NCBI GenBank assembly: GCA_015039465.1
Contig: MU130133.1
Coordinates: 1 to 26,274, forward strand
DNA length: 26,274 nt
Source: Phlegmacium glaucopus
Taxonomy: Eukaryota > Basidiomycota > Agaricomycetes > Agaricales > Cortinariaceae
Direction: 5' to 3'
Shown: piece by piece, positions 1 through 9,847 of the stretch
Layout: each line of letters opens with the position of its first letter
Position numbering within the stretch: the stretch's first letter is position 1
Notes under the pieces: generated by a model
Told to the model about the DNA's origin: nothing
The model's input: the letters and a program-made list of their open reading frames with translations, nothing else
The model's database searches: none
Made by a program: the position numbers and the translations under genes

Positions 1-450
1 GTCCTTGAGATCGGCCATAATATTGTTGATTTCTTTCGCTGCTCGTGTGACGTTCTCTACTGCATCCCTCATAGTCTCTACTTGGGTGTTATATAGTTCC
101 ATTTGGTCAGATAGTTGCATTTTGACGGTAGATACTAGGTCCTCGGCCGTGTGGTGTACGCCGATGTCTGTCATAGCGAATGCAAAGGCCCTGATGATGT
201 CTGTTATAGCTTTTGATAGCTTTGCTCCGTAGGCGAACTGCAATAACGCATATGAGAGGTCCGATGGGTTGATTGGCTCACCCGGTACGAGATATTCTCG
301 TGTACGCAATAGGGCTAATGCCTGTTCTTTGTTACGTATATCTGTACTGGTGCCTTCTGCTTCTTCAAGTTCTTTTCTCGTTTTTCTGACTGTTGCCGTG
401 GCGCTTTTGTGTCTCGTCTGGGGTTGTGAGCTGTTTGCAGTATACGACAT
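1..450 (-). CDS. Retroelement ORF1/gag-like protein, N-terminal 150 codons (runs off window)
   Basis: An open minus-strand frame runs from an ATG at 450-448 to the window edge without a stop, giving 150 residues beginning MSYTANSSQPQTRHKSAT. The N-terminus is basic and Ser/Thr-rich. It is followed by a segment containing LLRTREYLVPGEPINPSDLS (about residues 48-67) and a long amphipathic helical stretch that looks coiled-coil (about residues 105-150). From memory, proteins with this layout precede zinc knuckles and reverse transcriptases in agaricomycete retrotransposons; that assignment is recollection, not something shown here, because any zinc knuckle or RT would lie outside the window. The ATG is the first in frame and follows an A-rich context. 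It is transcribed away from the neighbouring Ngaro-type element and is probably a separate insertion. It could instead be a host protein of unknown function. Confidence 0.45.
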   Translation of the reverse strand, partial: MSYTANSSQPQTRHKSATATVRKTRKELEEAEGTSTDIRNKEQALALLRTREYLVPGEPINPSDLSYALLQFAYGAKLSKAITDIIRAFAFAMTDIGVHHTAEDLVSTVKMQLSDQMELYNTQVETMRDAVENVTRAAKEINNIMADLKD

Positions 451-1290
451 ATTCAGAGGTACTCTAGAGATGTAGAGGTGTTGGTACGCTACTCTATAAT
501 CTAGCTTGCTGCCCTCAGCTCGACAGTATTAATACCGTGAGAACTTTTCGTGAGGTGGCAGTACTAGATCAAGAAGCGGTCCCCTTTTGATGACATTAGC
601 CACCTTCATATGAAGTCATCATGACTTTCTTACGACAGAATAGTTGAAATTGACTTCAGCACGTAAGTTCCTTTGGGCTCCGTAGCCGCCTTATGGTACA
701 TGGTGAAGACACAGAAGACGCTTAATGTCATCTCATGTCATCTATACATTTCCTGATGAATGGCACTATTATGTATAGTTGTGGACCAACCAAAGGCACC
801 AAATTTCATCCTTACATTTTCAGCACTCAATGCCCTGGAAAATCTAGAAAACCATCGGAATAGCATTATTTCACACCAATGAATCCATTGGCTCGAGCCA
901 ATTTCACGATAACGAGAATTTAAGCAATTTTAACCCCAAATCTTGGGATAATTCTAATCAGAAACCCCCTTTCACATGTCGGAGATGAATCCAGAGGTGC
1001 CAGACTCATGCCGTGTGAGTCATGTGATCAACCCCTTGTCAATAATGATACTGCCCTATCCTCCTAACTTCCTAACCTCTAACTGGACTCTAACCAAACC
1101 CTAACTGGACCCTAACCAAACCTCTAAATGGACCCTAAACAGGAGCAATGTACAAGATTGCCAAAAGGCAGTTAATCAGTGGTCTCCGAGATCACTGACC
1201 AACTTTTCCGCCAGCCGCTCTCTCGCAAGCTCGAGACCTTAGGTTTGTTTATTTGTTCAGCCATCAATCATTAGATAAGCTCCCTCATAG
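451..1290. other. Intergenic, no gene seen; old repeat remnants
   Basis: No credible coding frame on either strand. The stretch holds the upstream region of the minus-strand frame at 1-450, a CTAAC-rich simple repeat (1063-1140), one arm of an inverted repeat (about 945-976) whose partner lies beyond the big retroelement at about 10164-10196, and an 18-nt sequence (1145-1162) that recurs in direct orientation at about 10076-10093. It appears to be the left half of an older repeat into which the retroelement at 1291-10032 inserted. Confidence 0.5.
1063..1140. repeat. CTAAC-rich degenerate tandem repeat
   Basis: About 78 bp of irregular copies of a motif like CTAACTGGACCCTAACCAAA. It is telomere-like in look (CCCTAA appears several times) but degenerate, and its interstitial position gives no reason to call it a telomere. 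Confidence 0.6.
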
Positions 1291-1463
1291 TTCCGTTTCT
1301 ATAGCGAAGCGAGGAATGAGTGCAGAGATAGAACATTGTCTTTGAGAAGATGGGAGGTGCATCACGTGCACATCTTTCTTTCTCCCTTCATCCTCGCTGG
1401 CATAGAGATGCTTGACAATAACCCCAGGTCGAGCTCCTACTGCGTTGCTTCCATTCCTTTTCA
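1291..1463 (+). repeat. Split direct repeat A1 of the Ngaro-type element
   Basis: Starts at TTCCGTTTCTATAGCGAAGC and ends at CATTCCTTTTCA. It matches 9530-9702 almost base for base over about 173 bp with a handful of substitutions. The leader of gag follows directly (1464-1547) and is not shared with the second copy. Confidence 0.85.
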
Positions 1464-2423
1464 GAACTACTTAATATCTGCAATATTTTAATACATTGTA
1501 TAATCATCAACACATTAAACCATTCTTTACAATTCCCCTTCTTAACAATGCCCCCTGGTCAAGACCCAAATCTCGAACAACCACCTAACTTCATCAGCGG
1601 GGCTTACCAGCCAATCATAAATCTCATAGTGCAGGCACAACAGATCACTCCTCAACAAGCTGTCGAACAGCTCGAAACGGCTCATAACACGGATTGTCAA
1701 GCGAGAATCCAAGCATGGGACGAATTAGTTAGACAAGAGCAAGAGGTGGAGAATCAACAGGCCCTACTTCGAAGGGAAGAAGAAGAAAGGGTATGGGAAG
1801 AAGAAGAAAGAGCTGCAGAAGTCGAAAGGAAAGAATTAGAGAAGAAGAGGCCGAAGATAAATGACTTCGATGAAAATCGCACAGCAGAGGAAACAATTAT
1901 GCCTCGACCCTCACCTTTCGCCATCAACAAACTCAAGAACTTCAAGTACGTAGAACTATCCTACTTCACGGCAGAAGGATGCTCGGCAGCCATGGAGGAT
2001 CGTGATGTGGGTAAGACAACTGCAGACAAAGCATTCGGTATTGCAGAAATCAACGGCATGATGGCCTTGAAACCCATCGCTTCCCTCAAGGCAGCCAAAC
2101 ATGTCATTAAAGACAAAGATTTAACTTGGAGACAAATGACGATGGGTAAAAACTCGATGTTGCATCACATGAACAAGTTCGGATGGCCTGAAAAGCACAT
2201 AAACACACTCCCACATTTTTATTTCAAGCTAGAAGATCACCCCATGCAGCTCCGACCCTACGGCGATGAAATTCTCATCGCATTCCAAGCGGTGATCAGA
2301 AGAGAATGGCATGACGCTTTAGAACAAAAAGAAGGTTTCAACATCACTAACATAAACGAGACAACCCTTCAAGCTATCGCAGATGAGTTCCATGACAAGA
2401 GAAGGGTGGAAGGCATGATAGAG

Positions 2424-2680
2424 GTCAGTTTAAAAAATTTTGATCGACTCCTTCACATACTAATCCCTCCTTTTCATCCTTTACACACTACTTCACCAAT
2501 CAATGCCTCATGCTTAACATAATCACACATAACCCATGCTCCATGCCTCACACCCTGTGCTACATGCCATATGCCTCATGCCTCACAACTTATATGCCAT
2601 GTCGCATGCCTCGCGTTTCATGCCTCACGCTTCATATCATCCACATCCACTAATACTCAATGTACGACTTAACAAAATAG
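2424..2680 (+). other. Intron-like gap in gag with an embedded CATGCCTCA minisatellite
   Basis: Begins GTCAGT after GAG and ends with a branch-point-like CTTAAC nine or so bases before TAG, so it fits a 257-bp intron. Its middle (about 2530-2635) is an irregular array of CATGCCTCA-like units. An alternative reading is a 230-bp insertion at 2456-2685 flanked by a CTTCA duplication (2451-2455 and 2681-2685), which would keep the extra residues VSLKNFDRL in the protein. Both preserve the reading frame and I cannot choose from the sequence alone. Confidence 0.45.
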
Positions 2681-3710
2681 CTTCAAAAAGCCATAGCTAG
2701 CACGACTGCACAACGCGAATGTCAGGAAAATCCACGTGGTCATTCCGGAAGATCAGCCAATTGCTTCCTACCCAATGAGTCCAGGTACAGGCGACGATCA
2801 TGTTCAATCTCACCAACACCCAGAAGGCTAAGATCGCCAACCTTGACCTCGAGAGACAAATATTCAATGTCTAAAAACTCAACGCCAAAGCCGAAACAAC
2901 ATGAGTCGACAGCTAACTTGTCTTTTCAAAACGGCGCAACTTCATCTGGCCCAGCGGTGATATGATTTAATTTGTATTTCTAAGATTACTGTTTAAGGAA
3001 ATGTTCAAAACAAATCCAACAACCAGCAACCAATAACAAATTTCTGTATTAAGCAAGTTGGGGTTTCCTTGAAAGTATAACCAGTATACTCTTGAATAGA
3101 ACTTCCAAATACAGGTTTAAAGTCCAATCCTTTTTAGACTATCTTTCACAACTTGTCTTTTCTCTTTTCTCTCTTCTTTCCTAATTTGACCAGTGTTTAA
3201 AGTCCAATTTCTCAGACTATATGAGATGGTGATTTGATAGACAAAGATTATTCCCTTTTTGGGGTTCAATATTCTTTGTTTATATGATAACCCAATTTGG
3301 ATGAACATAGACAAGTCCCTTTAGGATTTAATATTCTATGAACAGTTCCAAAAACAAATGATTTAAAGTCCCTGAGGCAGACTGTGAGACAGCTTTATAG
3401 TACAAGGATTTCTCCTCAGACTCTGACAAAGGCTTTAATATTCCAACTCCAAAGACAAGTCCCTATAGGATTTAATATTCTTTGTTTAAACAGAACAAAG
3501 ACAAGTCCCTTTAGGATTTAATATTCTTTGAACTGAGTGAAGTAGGACAAGTCCACTTGTAATTCCAATTCTAACTTGTGCCAATTCACTGTTTGTGAAA
3601 CTTGGGAAAGAAAGGAAGAGTGCAAATTCACTAATGTTACTGGTGCTTTCTAGTTACTTATATACATAAATGAGAAACAAAATTAGGTAAGAGTCTGTGA
3701 TGTCATGTCT

Positions 3711-3826
3711 ATGTTATGATATCATGCCTTGTTTTTGATGTCATGCCTTGGTTTTATGATATCATGCCTTGTTTTATGATATCATGCCTTGTTTTATGAT
3801 ATCATGCCTTGTTTTATGATATCATA
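3711..3826. repeat. 20-bp tandem repeat in the solo-LTR-like element
   Basis: About five or six copies of ATCATGCCTTGTTTTATGAT, the last ones nearly perfect. GATATCAT at the unit joints is palindromic. The array is followed by the TGTCACAAA array. Confidence 0.85.
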
Positions 3827-3842
3827 TGTCTCATGACATCAT

Positions 3843-3945
3843 AATGTCACAAATGTCACAAAAATGTCACAAATGTCACAAAAATGTGACAAAAGGCAAA
3901 ATAACGTGACAAAATGTTACATGACGTGACAAAATGTCACAAAGT
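3843..3945. repeat. TGTCACAAA-type short tandem array
   Basis: Alternating TGTCACAAA and TGTCACAAAAA units, degrading to TGTGACAAAA and CGTGACAAAA towards the right. It lies within the TG...CA element. Confidence 0.8.
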
Positions 3946-4566
3946 GTTTCACTGTTTCAGGAACTTTATTGATGTTTACTGATATCGTCCTAGGACTTGT
4001 ATGACAAATTTCTTCACAGTTGTAGACTTGATAGTTACTTTAGATTGCAAGTTGTTCATTTAGACCATTATGGATTTTTGTATGGTTATAGTCTGAACTT
4101 TTTGTAGTGTTATTTTACAGTATGATAAATAGATCAATTCAGATCATAGTTATCTGCTGAGTTAACATTCAAAACTTTGCAATTTCCAGTTTAATCAACA
4201 AGTGTAGTCAACACTTTTGACCCTTACACTACCAATTTGTAGATTAATTCATGGTTGGTTTATTGATCTTTTTGATTCAATTGAAGAATAATATTATGAA
4301 AAATGAATAATCCATAGGTATTCAATTTTCAGTCCTATCAGCGGTCTGCGCCGTATGCCTTGGGCGTCATTTGCACAACGTCAGAACTTGCAACAGTACC
4401 AAACTCTTCAGTGGAGGAGAAACCAAAACACGACGAAGCAAAAACGGGCAGCTCGTCTGCATATCCTCTGGTTCAATTCTCTGCTCAGACTGGCAACGCC
4501 CCATCGGATGCTCAAGTACTGAACATCCCCAACACCATATTTGCTCCGGTTGCGAAAAGCCGGATC

Positions 4567-6557
4567 ATGGAGCTCAAAGTTGCCCTCGAGCGCAGAAGGC
4601 TTAGACCTCTCACTCCTTACAAACACGAAGCATGGTATACGCTACTACAACAACATAATCTTACTAATAGGTACTCAAACTTATGTCATAGTATCCAGTG
4701 GGGCTTCGACGTCGGCATACACAGATTGCTTCACACTCATGCTCCACAAAACAGCTCCTCCCTCGAAGACTTCATTCAAATCTATCAAGAGATTGAAGAC
4801 AGTGAATTTGAGAAGGGGCGCTACCTTGGCCCATGCACACAACAAGAAGTCGAGCTCCTCATCGGACCATTCCAGACCTCGCCAATGTCTATTATACCCA
4901 AACCCGGAAAACCCGGAAAATTCCATGCAATACATAACTTTTCATCGCCGCATCACCCTTCTCTACATATATCCTCTATTAATTCTTCTATTGATAGTAG
5001 TAATTTCCCCTGCACCTGGGGCACATTCAACACAATCGCCCTCCTCATCTCAAATTTGCCACCAGGCTCCCAAGCTTCTATCCGCGATGTGGCCAAAGCC
5101 TATAGAACGATTCCCGTCATCGCGAGTCAATGGCCAGGACTTGTCATATGCTTACGCGGAGAAAACAAGTTCACAATCAACACCAACGATAACTTCGGAC
5201 TTGGCTCAGCCGGAGGAGTCTATGGAGAACTGGCAGATGCAGGAACAGACATCTGTTGTGCAGAAGGTATCGGCCCTCTTTCTAAATGGGTCGATGACCA
5301 TGTCTTCTTCAGAATTCTCAGGATCTACCTCGAACAATACAATCAGATGCGAAAAGAACAATCACAGCGCATCATCGCCAATGGGGGTCGACGACACGAA
5401 AGATGTCGAATATGGTATGGGGTGCCATCTTGGAAGATGGGCGTGTTGAAGAATTCAATGAAGACAACAGCCAACCACTACAAGACTTATCGGCCACATC
5501 ATCACCTGACTGCCCTTTCACTTATGGCGATGCAGACATTGATCGCGTATCTGCTCGGCTGGGCATTCCATGAGCCTCGAAAACAATACCTTTCACCTCA
5601 GTGGTACCTTATCTCGGACTTCTCTGGGATCTCGACACCAAAATTGTCATCTTACCAGATGTTAAGAAACAAAGATACATTGAATACATCATCAAATGGC
5701 AACAACGTAAGACACACACACTCATCCAGGTTCAAGAACTCTATGGAAAGCTGCTACACTTGTGCCTCGTCATCACTGAAGGACGAGCTTATCTTACCTC
5801 GCTCGAAAGCATGCTCAGCACAGCCATTAAGGGTCCTTTCATTCCACGCTCCCCACCTCGCGGCACTGCGCAAGACATTCAGTGGTGGCTCGACTCCCTC
5901 AGAAAGCCAAATGTCTTCAGAGACATACCCAGCCCCGTCATCATCGACGATTTCCAAGCCTTCTCGGACGCTAGCTCCGGTGTTGGCCTTGGTATTACCA
6001 TCGGAAACAGATGGAGAGCATGGAGACTCCTCCCAGGTTGGAAGGCAGAAGGCAGAGATATTGGTTGGGCGGAAGCAGTCGGCTTTGAACTCCTCATCCG
6101 ATCACTTTGCGGCCTTATACGCGAACCACATAAGCTGCATCTCAAGGTATTTGGCGACAACAAAGGAGTCGTTGAAGGCTGGTGGAAAGGTCGCAGTTGC
6201 AACAAACCCACAAATGAAGTGTTTCGAAGAATACACAGCTTCACGAAGAAACATCAGGTCACCATCCACACCCAATATGTTCCTAGTCGACACAACCCAG
6301 CCGACGACCCATCCAGAGGCAAATACCCTTCCTACTCGCTCCTTCTCCCTCCCATCAACATCCCCACAGAGCTCAAACCTTTCATCACAGCATTCGACGC
6401 ACAGCCACTTTTCATTGAGCTCCAGGCTAGCCAAAATGGAAGTATACTCAGGCCTCTCCCCAAACCCCCGAGAGAACAATCCAATGGTTTCACCGAAGCC
6501 AATTACCTACATGAACAAGAAGAACTCAACTACTTTGCTGAATGCTACCGAGCCTAA
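4567..6557 (+). pseudogene. Reverse transcriptase/RNase H of the Ngaro-type element, broken
   Basis: Copies element RNA into DNA. The frame is open well upstream of 4567, overlapping the gag zinc knuckles, and the first natural ATG is at 4567. RT motifs follow in order: SMSIIPKPGKPGKFHAIHNF (4888-4941), a catalytic-Asp segment ASIRDVAKAYRTIPV, a glycine-rich FGLGSAGGVYG, and WVDDH (the YVDD-box equivalent, near 5290). A one-base loss near 5419-5422 shifts the frame; the second half then runs in another frame with an in-frame TGA at 5571-5573. RNase H follows with its acidic residues visible in FSDASSG, WAEAVGFELL, FGDNKGVVEGWWKG and HNPADDPSRG. The frame ends at 6557. The amino-acid sequence on both sides of the breaks is well preserved, so decay is recent relative to the domain. 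It cannot make an active enzyme as it stands. Confidence 0.85.
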
Positions 6558-6605
6558 AATCCGTAAGTTGTATCGCCTCCTCTCACATAGACAAGCTCAT
6601 AAACA

Positions 6606-7771
6606 GTGTTTTCACAAACATCAGCCAAACCTTTACCATACCCAACCCATCTGCCCCTTCGGTTAGCCGATAGTCGACCCCATTGTCTCGCAAGAGACAG
6701 ATTATATAAGTGGAAACCCTTTCATTCTCGCGTGGCCGCTGACACAGAAGGCACACCGGTCAACCTTTCCGATCAAGACTTGGACCGCATTCAAACAGTC
6801 CTAGGGTGCGCATGGTCTGAATCCATGTGGGAAGTATACAGTTCAGGCCTATTGGCCTTTCATGTTTACTGTGACTCCAAAGACATTCCAGAAGAACAAT
6901 GCACCCCCACCAGTCCAGTCCTCGTGTCTGCCTTTCTCGCCAGTTTGGTGGGTGCTTACTCAAACAAGACGCTACACAACTACGTTCACGGTATCAGGGC
7001 ATGGCACATCCTATACGGCATACCATGGTCCATCAATGAAGATGAATTAAGCACAATGCTGAAAGCCATCGAGAAGCTGACCCCGCCAAACTCCAAATGG
7101 AAAAAACGCCAGCCATACACCACAGACTTCATCATTGCAGTCAGACACAATCTGAATCTAACCAGCCCCTTGACGCGGCGGTCTTTGCGTGCCTGACTAC
7201 GTGTTTCTATGCTGCCGCTTGCTTGGGAGAATTCACAGTCCGGCGGCTAGACGCATTCGACCCAACGATTCATATCACCCCTTCAAACTTGAGCAGCGAC
7301 ACAGATCGGCATGGCAATGCTATCACGGTCCTACACCTACCCAAGACCAAGACCAGCACTCAAGGCGAGGACGTGTACTGGGCCAAGCAGGATGGAGAAA
7401 CTGATCCGGTTAAGGCCCTCGAACACCACAGGCTACTGAACAAACCCCCCCTGAATGGTCACCTGTTCGCATACAGGCACAAAGGCAGCCACCGGCCCCT
7501 TACCAAAACCAAATTCATAGAGTGAGTAGCTGTCGCCGCCAAGAACGCAGGACTCAAACCACTACAAGGCCATGGAATTCGGATAGGTGCCACGCTAGAA
7601 TATCTTCTACGAGGCATACCTTTCAACGTCATGAAGGCCAAAGGACGTTGGGCAAGCGACGCCTTCCTGATTTATCTAACCAAACATGCACAGGTCCTGG
7701 CTCCATACATGCAGGCCGTCCCTCAAGTTCACGAAGCCTTCACGCGATATATTGTTCCCCGTGTCTGCTAG
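6606..7771 (+). pseudogene. Tyrosine recombinase (phage-integrase-like) of the Ngaro-type element, broken
   Basis: Site-specific recombinase that would integrate the circular DNA copy. The N-terminal SAM-like core-binding part is readable (about 6770-7100: DLDRIQTVLGCAWSESMWEV onward). A one-base loss near 7170 shifts the frame. The catalytic half then shows the box I region GEFTVRRLDAF, the second Arg box HGIRIGAT with its HxxR pattern, and GRWASDAFLIYLTKH carrying the late Trp and the probable nucleophile Tyr. An in-frame TGA lies at 7523-7525, before the HxxR box; CGA (Arg) is the likely ancestral codon. The stop is TAG at 7769-7771. No ATG opens the frame; a GTAAGT at 6563 and a TTAG at 6663-6666 suggest that a spliced leader once supplied the start. 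Confidence 0.82.
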
Positions 7772-7937
7772 CATCGGATGGAACACACGCTCCGAGCCAT
7801 AGGTAAGCTAGTCACTCAACTCCTAAAATAGGGGTATCGACACTCACTCGATGTGTCGTCTTACTCCTAGCAAATTGGGAAATGTGTCTCATGTCGAAAC
7901 CCTATCTCACTGTTGAGTCTTTTCGGGTCAGGAACAC

Positions 7938-9388
7938 TAGGGATGCCGAAGTTCGGTTCTGAACCAGTCCAGAGAACCAGAACCAGCTGAACCGAACTGC
8001 GGTTCTGGTTCGGTTCTGGTTCTGGTTCTGGATTGGCCAGAAATCTGAGAACCAGTTCTGAACCGGTTCGAACCGGTTCTGAACCACTTTATCCCAAGGC
8101 AAATACTTAAGTAAGATATCTACTTATTTGCATATTAAATGACACATTGTACCTGTATCTATAATGAAAATATTTATCCAAGTCACCAACACTATATATT
8201 TCCAATCAGAAGTACATCATTCTTTGGTCTGGCATAGTACATAATCAATAACATGTCTCATTTACTTTATAACTTCAGGTTTACCATTTTATTAATATAC
8301 TCATATTGCAAGAATCCAATTTATAGTTGTCACCTAGCAGAGGATCCAAAGAGGAAAGGATAAGGATCCCTGCTAAAGTGAGAGGGGATTTAAGTACTAA
8401 TATAGAGATAATGGAGTTATGGAAAATAAATAATCAAATAGTGTCATGTGAAGATAATAAAATGATAAGTGGTACAATACCAGAATAAATGAAAAATAAC
8501 AAGTTTGTATTTCATTATTAATATTATTAGTTTTACCTTTCACTGATTTATCTAGAATAAGAGGTAACCAATTTAGACCTTTTATAAAAAATAATTTAGA
8601 GTTTGGGCTGAACTGGTCATGTTCAGGTACTCAGGTGAAAGTTGGGGCCAAATGAAAATGAAGAGTAGAAATGAGAGGGGAACTAAGTTTGTTGGTGAGG
8701 TGGAATTTACAGTTTTGGAATTAGGTTTGGGTTTGGGTGTGAAGCTCATTGCACTGCTGGCAGCAGGTGGTGTTTCTGATGGAAAAACTTATTTTTAGAA
8801 ATGTTTTGTCATTTCTGATTACATTTTTCCTAAAGTTACACCAAAACAACTTCCTTATAAGGGAATTAATTTGGTGTAACCTTAAGAAAAATGTTTTAGA
8901 AGTGACAAAACATTTCTAGAAATAGGTTTTTCCAAAAGAAACACCACCTGCTGCCAGCAGTGTTGGGTCTGGGTGTTCATGTGAAAGACTGAAAGTCAGG
9001 AGTTGGACTGATTGGATGGAAAACTGAGTGTTCCCTAACAATAGTATTTTTTCTTTTCATGTTTGCTATTAGTGATGTCATGGTTATAACACCAATACTA
9101 CAAACTTCTGGCCTCAACTTTTAAGATATATTTATAAATAAGGTGTAATTTTAGAAAATAAAACTTAAAATGAAAAATTCTTGTCTAATTGGTGATATCC
9201 TAACAAAAGTCTATTTTTAACTGGTTCTTATGGTTTGAACTGGTTCTGAACCAGAACCGAACCAAGAGAACCGGTTCTGTTGGTTCGGTTCTGGTTCTGG
9301 TTCTGGTTCTAGTTTTCCTAAGTGGTTCTGGTTCTGGTTCTGAGAAAATGGGTCCCGAACCAAACCAAACTGAACTTCAGCATCCCTA
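7938..9388. mobile_element. Non-autonomous hAT-like element, 1451 bp
   Basis: Terminal inverted repeats: the left end starts TAGGGATGCCGAAGTTCGGT; the right end, read inward, starts TAGGGATGCTGAAGTTCAGT. A perfect 8-bp duplication, AGGAACAC, flanks it (7930-7937 and 9389-9396), and the matching place in B2 (about 9891-9904) has a single AGGAACAC with no insertion. An 8-bp duplication is characteristic of the hAT superfamily. Both subterminal regions are packed with GGTTCTGGTTC-type hexamers, in opposite orientation at the two ends, like transposase-binding arrays. No transposase frame is present; the AT-rich interior holds a second nested element at 8752-8962. Confidence 0.85.
8752..8962. mobile_element. 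211-bp palindromic MITE with CACTG ends, nested in the hAT-like element
   Basis: Long inverted arms: the left begins CACTGCTGGCAGCAGGTGGT and the right ends with its complement ACCACCTGCTGCCAGCAGTG. The pairing continues inward through AGAAATGTTTTGTC and its mirrored partner. TTG flanks both sides (8749-8751 and 8963-8965). CACTA/CACTG termini with a 2-3 bp duplication are typical of the CACTA (EnSpm) superfamily, so a CACTA-derived MITE is the best guess. The 3-bp duplication is weak evidence on its own. Confidence 0.7.
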
Positions 9389-9529
9389 AGGAACACACTG
9401 CATGTGTTTTCACCCAACTAGCTTGCACACCCACATAAAGTACAGCTGTAGCCTCACTAAGTAATATACATGAGTATCTTAAATACAACCATATCAATTA
9501 ATCATAGCACTGCAAGACGCAACACAAAG

Positions 9530-9702
9530 ATTCGTTTCTATAGCGAAGCGAGGAACAAGTGCAGAGATAGAACATTGTCTTTGAGAAGACGGGAGGTGCA
9601 TCACGTGCACATCTTTCTTTCTCCCTTCATCCTCACTGGCGTAGAGACGCTCGACAATAACCCCAGGTCGAGCTCCTACTGCGTTGCTTCCATTCCTTTT
9701 CA
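9530..9702 (+). repeat. Split direct repeat A2 of the Ngaro-type element
   Basis: Second copy of A1 (1291-1463), including the segment TCTATAGCGAAGCGAGGAA and the palindromic GTGCATCACGTGCAC. After CATTCCTTTTCA the two copies diverge completely. The 145 bp from 9703 to 9847 are unique and lie between A2 and B2. Confidence 0.85.
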
Positions 9703-9847
9703 CCCACCCTCCGCTCCCTCAGCTTCGGCATGTCACAAGTTGACAGTGCCTTTTCCGATCCGAAAAGACCCAACAACACTTAATTAATCGAGTGATCATC
9801 CTTTCCAACCTTTCCCAGATACCGAAGTGTGGCCCGCCCGCCCACGC

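Larger units (their letters stand above)
2958..4340. mobile_element. TG...CA element inside gag, probably a solo LTR (1383 bp)
   Basis: Starts TGATATG and ends CCTATCA, giving short inverted ends (TGATA/TATCA). It is flanked by GCGG on both sides (2954-2957, 4341-4344); because of chance matches the direct repeat can be read as 7 bp, CAGCGGT. Deleting the element plus one GCGG restores the gag frame and brings a zinc-knuckle-like Cys cluster into frame, which defines the boundaries independently. No coding frame is present. The interior has a block repeated three times containing TCCCTTTAGGATTTAATATT (3311-3342, 3454-3485, 3501-3530), a 20-bp tandem repeat and a TGTCACAAA array. TG...CA termini with a 4-6 bp duplication are the rule for LTRs, hence the solo-LTR call; a large non-autonomous element is the alternative. 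Confidence 0.65.
1548..4604 (+). pseudogene. Gag-like protein of the Ngaro-type element, interrupted by an insertion
   Basis: Starts at an ATG after a C-rich leader and gives 292 codons to 2423. Residues about 60-110 form a strongly charged Glu/Arg/Lys coiled coil; then follows a globular part ending around the segment VEGMIE. Reading continues in frame at 2681-2957, a basic, Ser/Arg/Pro-rich tail, after an intron-like gap (2424-2680). It is then cut by a 1383-bp insertion (2958-4340) and resumes in the same frame at 4345 once one GCGG target copy is discounted. The last 87 codons (4345-4604) carry two zinc-knuckle-like clusters: a Cys/His cluster starting CAVCLGRH (4347-4391) and a canonical CX2CX4HX4C knuckle, CSGCEKPDHGAQSC (4542-4583). 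Joined length would be about 470 residues. The end overlaps the start of the RT frame. As it stands the insertion destroys the gene. Confidence 0.7.
7886..9529 (+). repeat. Split direct repeat B1, interrupted by the hAT-like element
   Basis: Two pieces, 7886-7937 and 9397-9529, together 185 bp, match the uninterrupted B2 (9848-10032) over its whole length with few substitutions. The interruption is the 7938-9388 element plus one 8-bp target copy. B1 directly abuts A2 at 9529/9530, as expected for the circle-junction-like B-A join of Ngaro elements. Confidence 0.85.

Noticed and set aside
5..475. Plus-strand frames at 5-232 and 269-475
   Set aside because: Shadows of the minus-strand frame 1-450, which has the better composition and continues past the edge.
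591..625. TGATGAC...GTCATCA inverted repeat
   Set aside because: Seven-base arms around a 20-base loop are expected by chance; no terminator or element context.
1063..1140. Interstitial telomere (CCCTAA)n
   Set aside because: Units are irregular CTAACTGGAC-type repeats, not a clean telomeric array.
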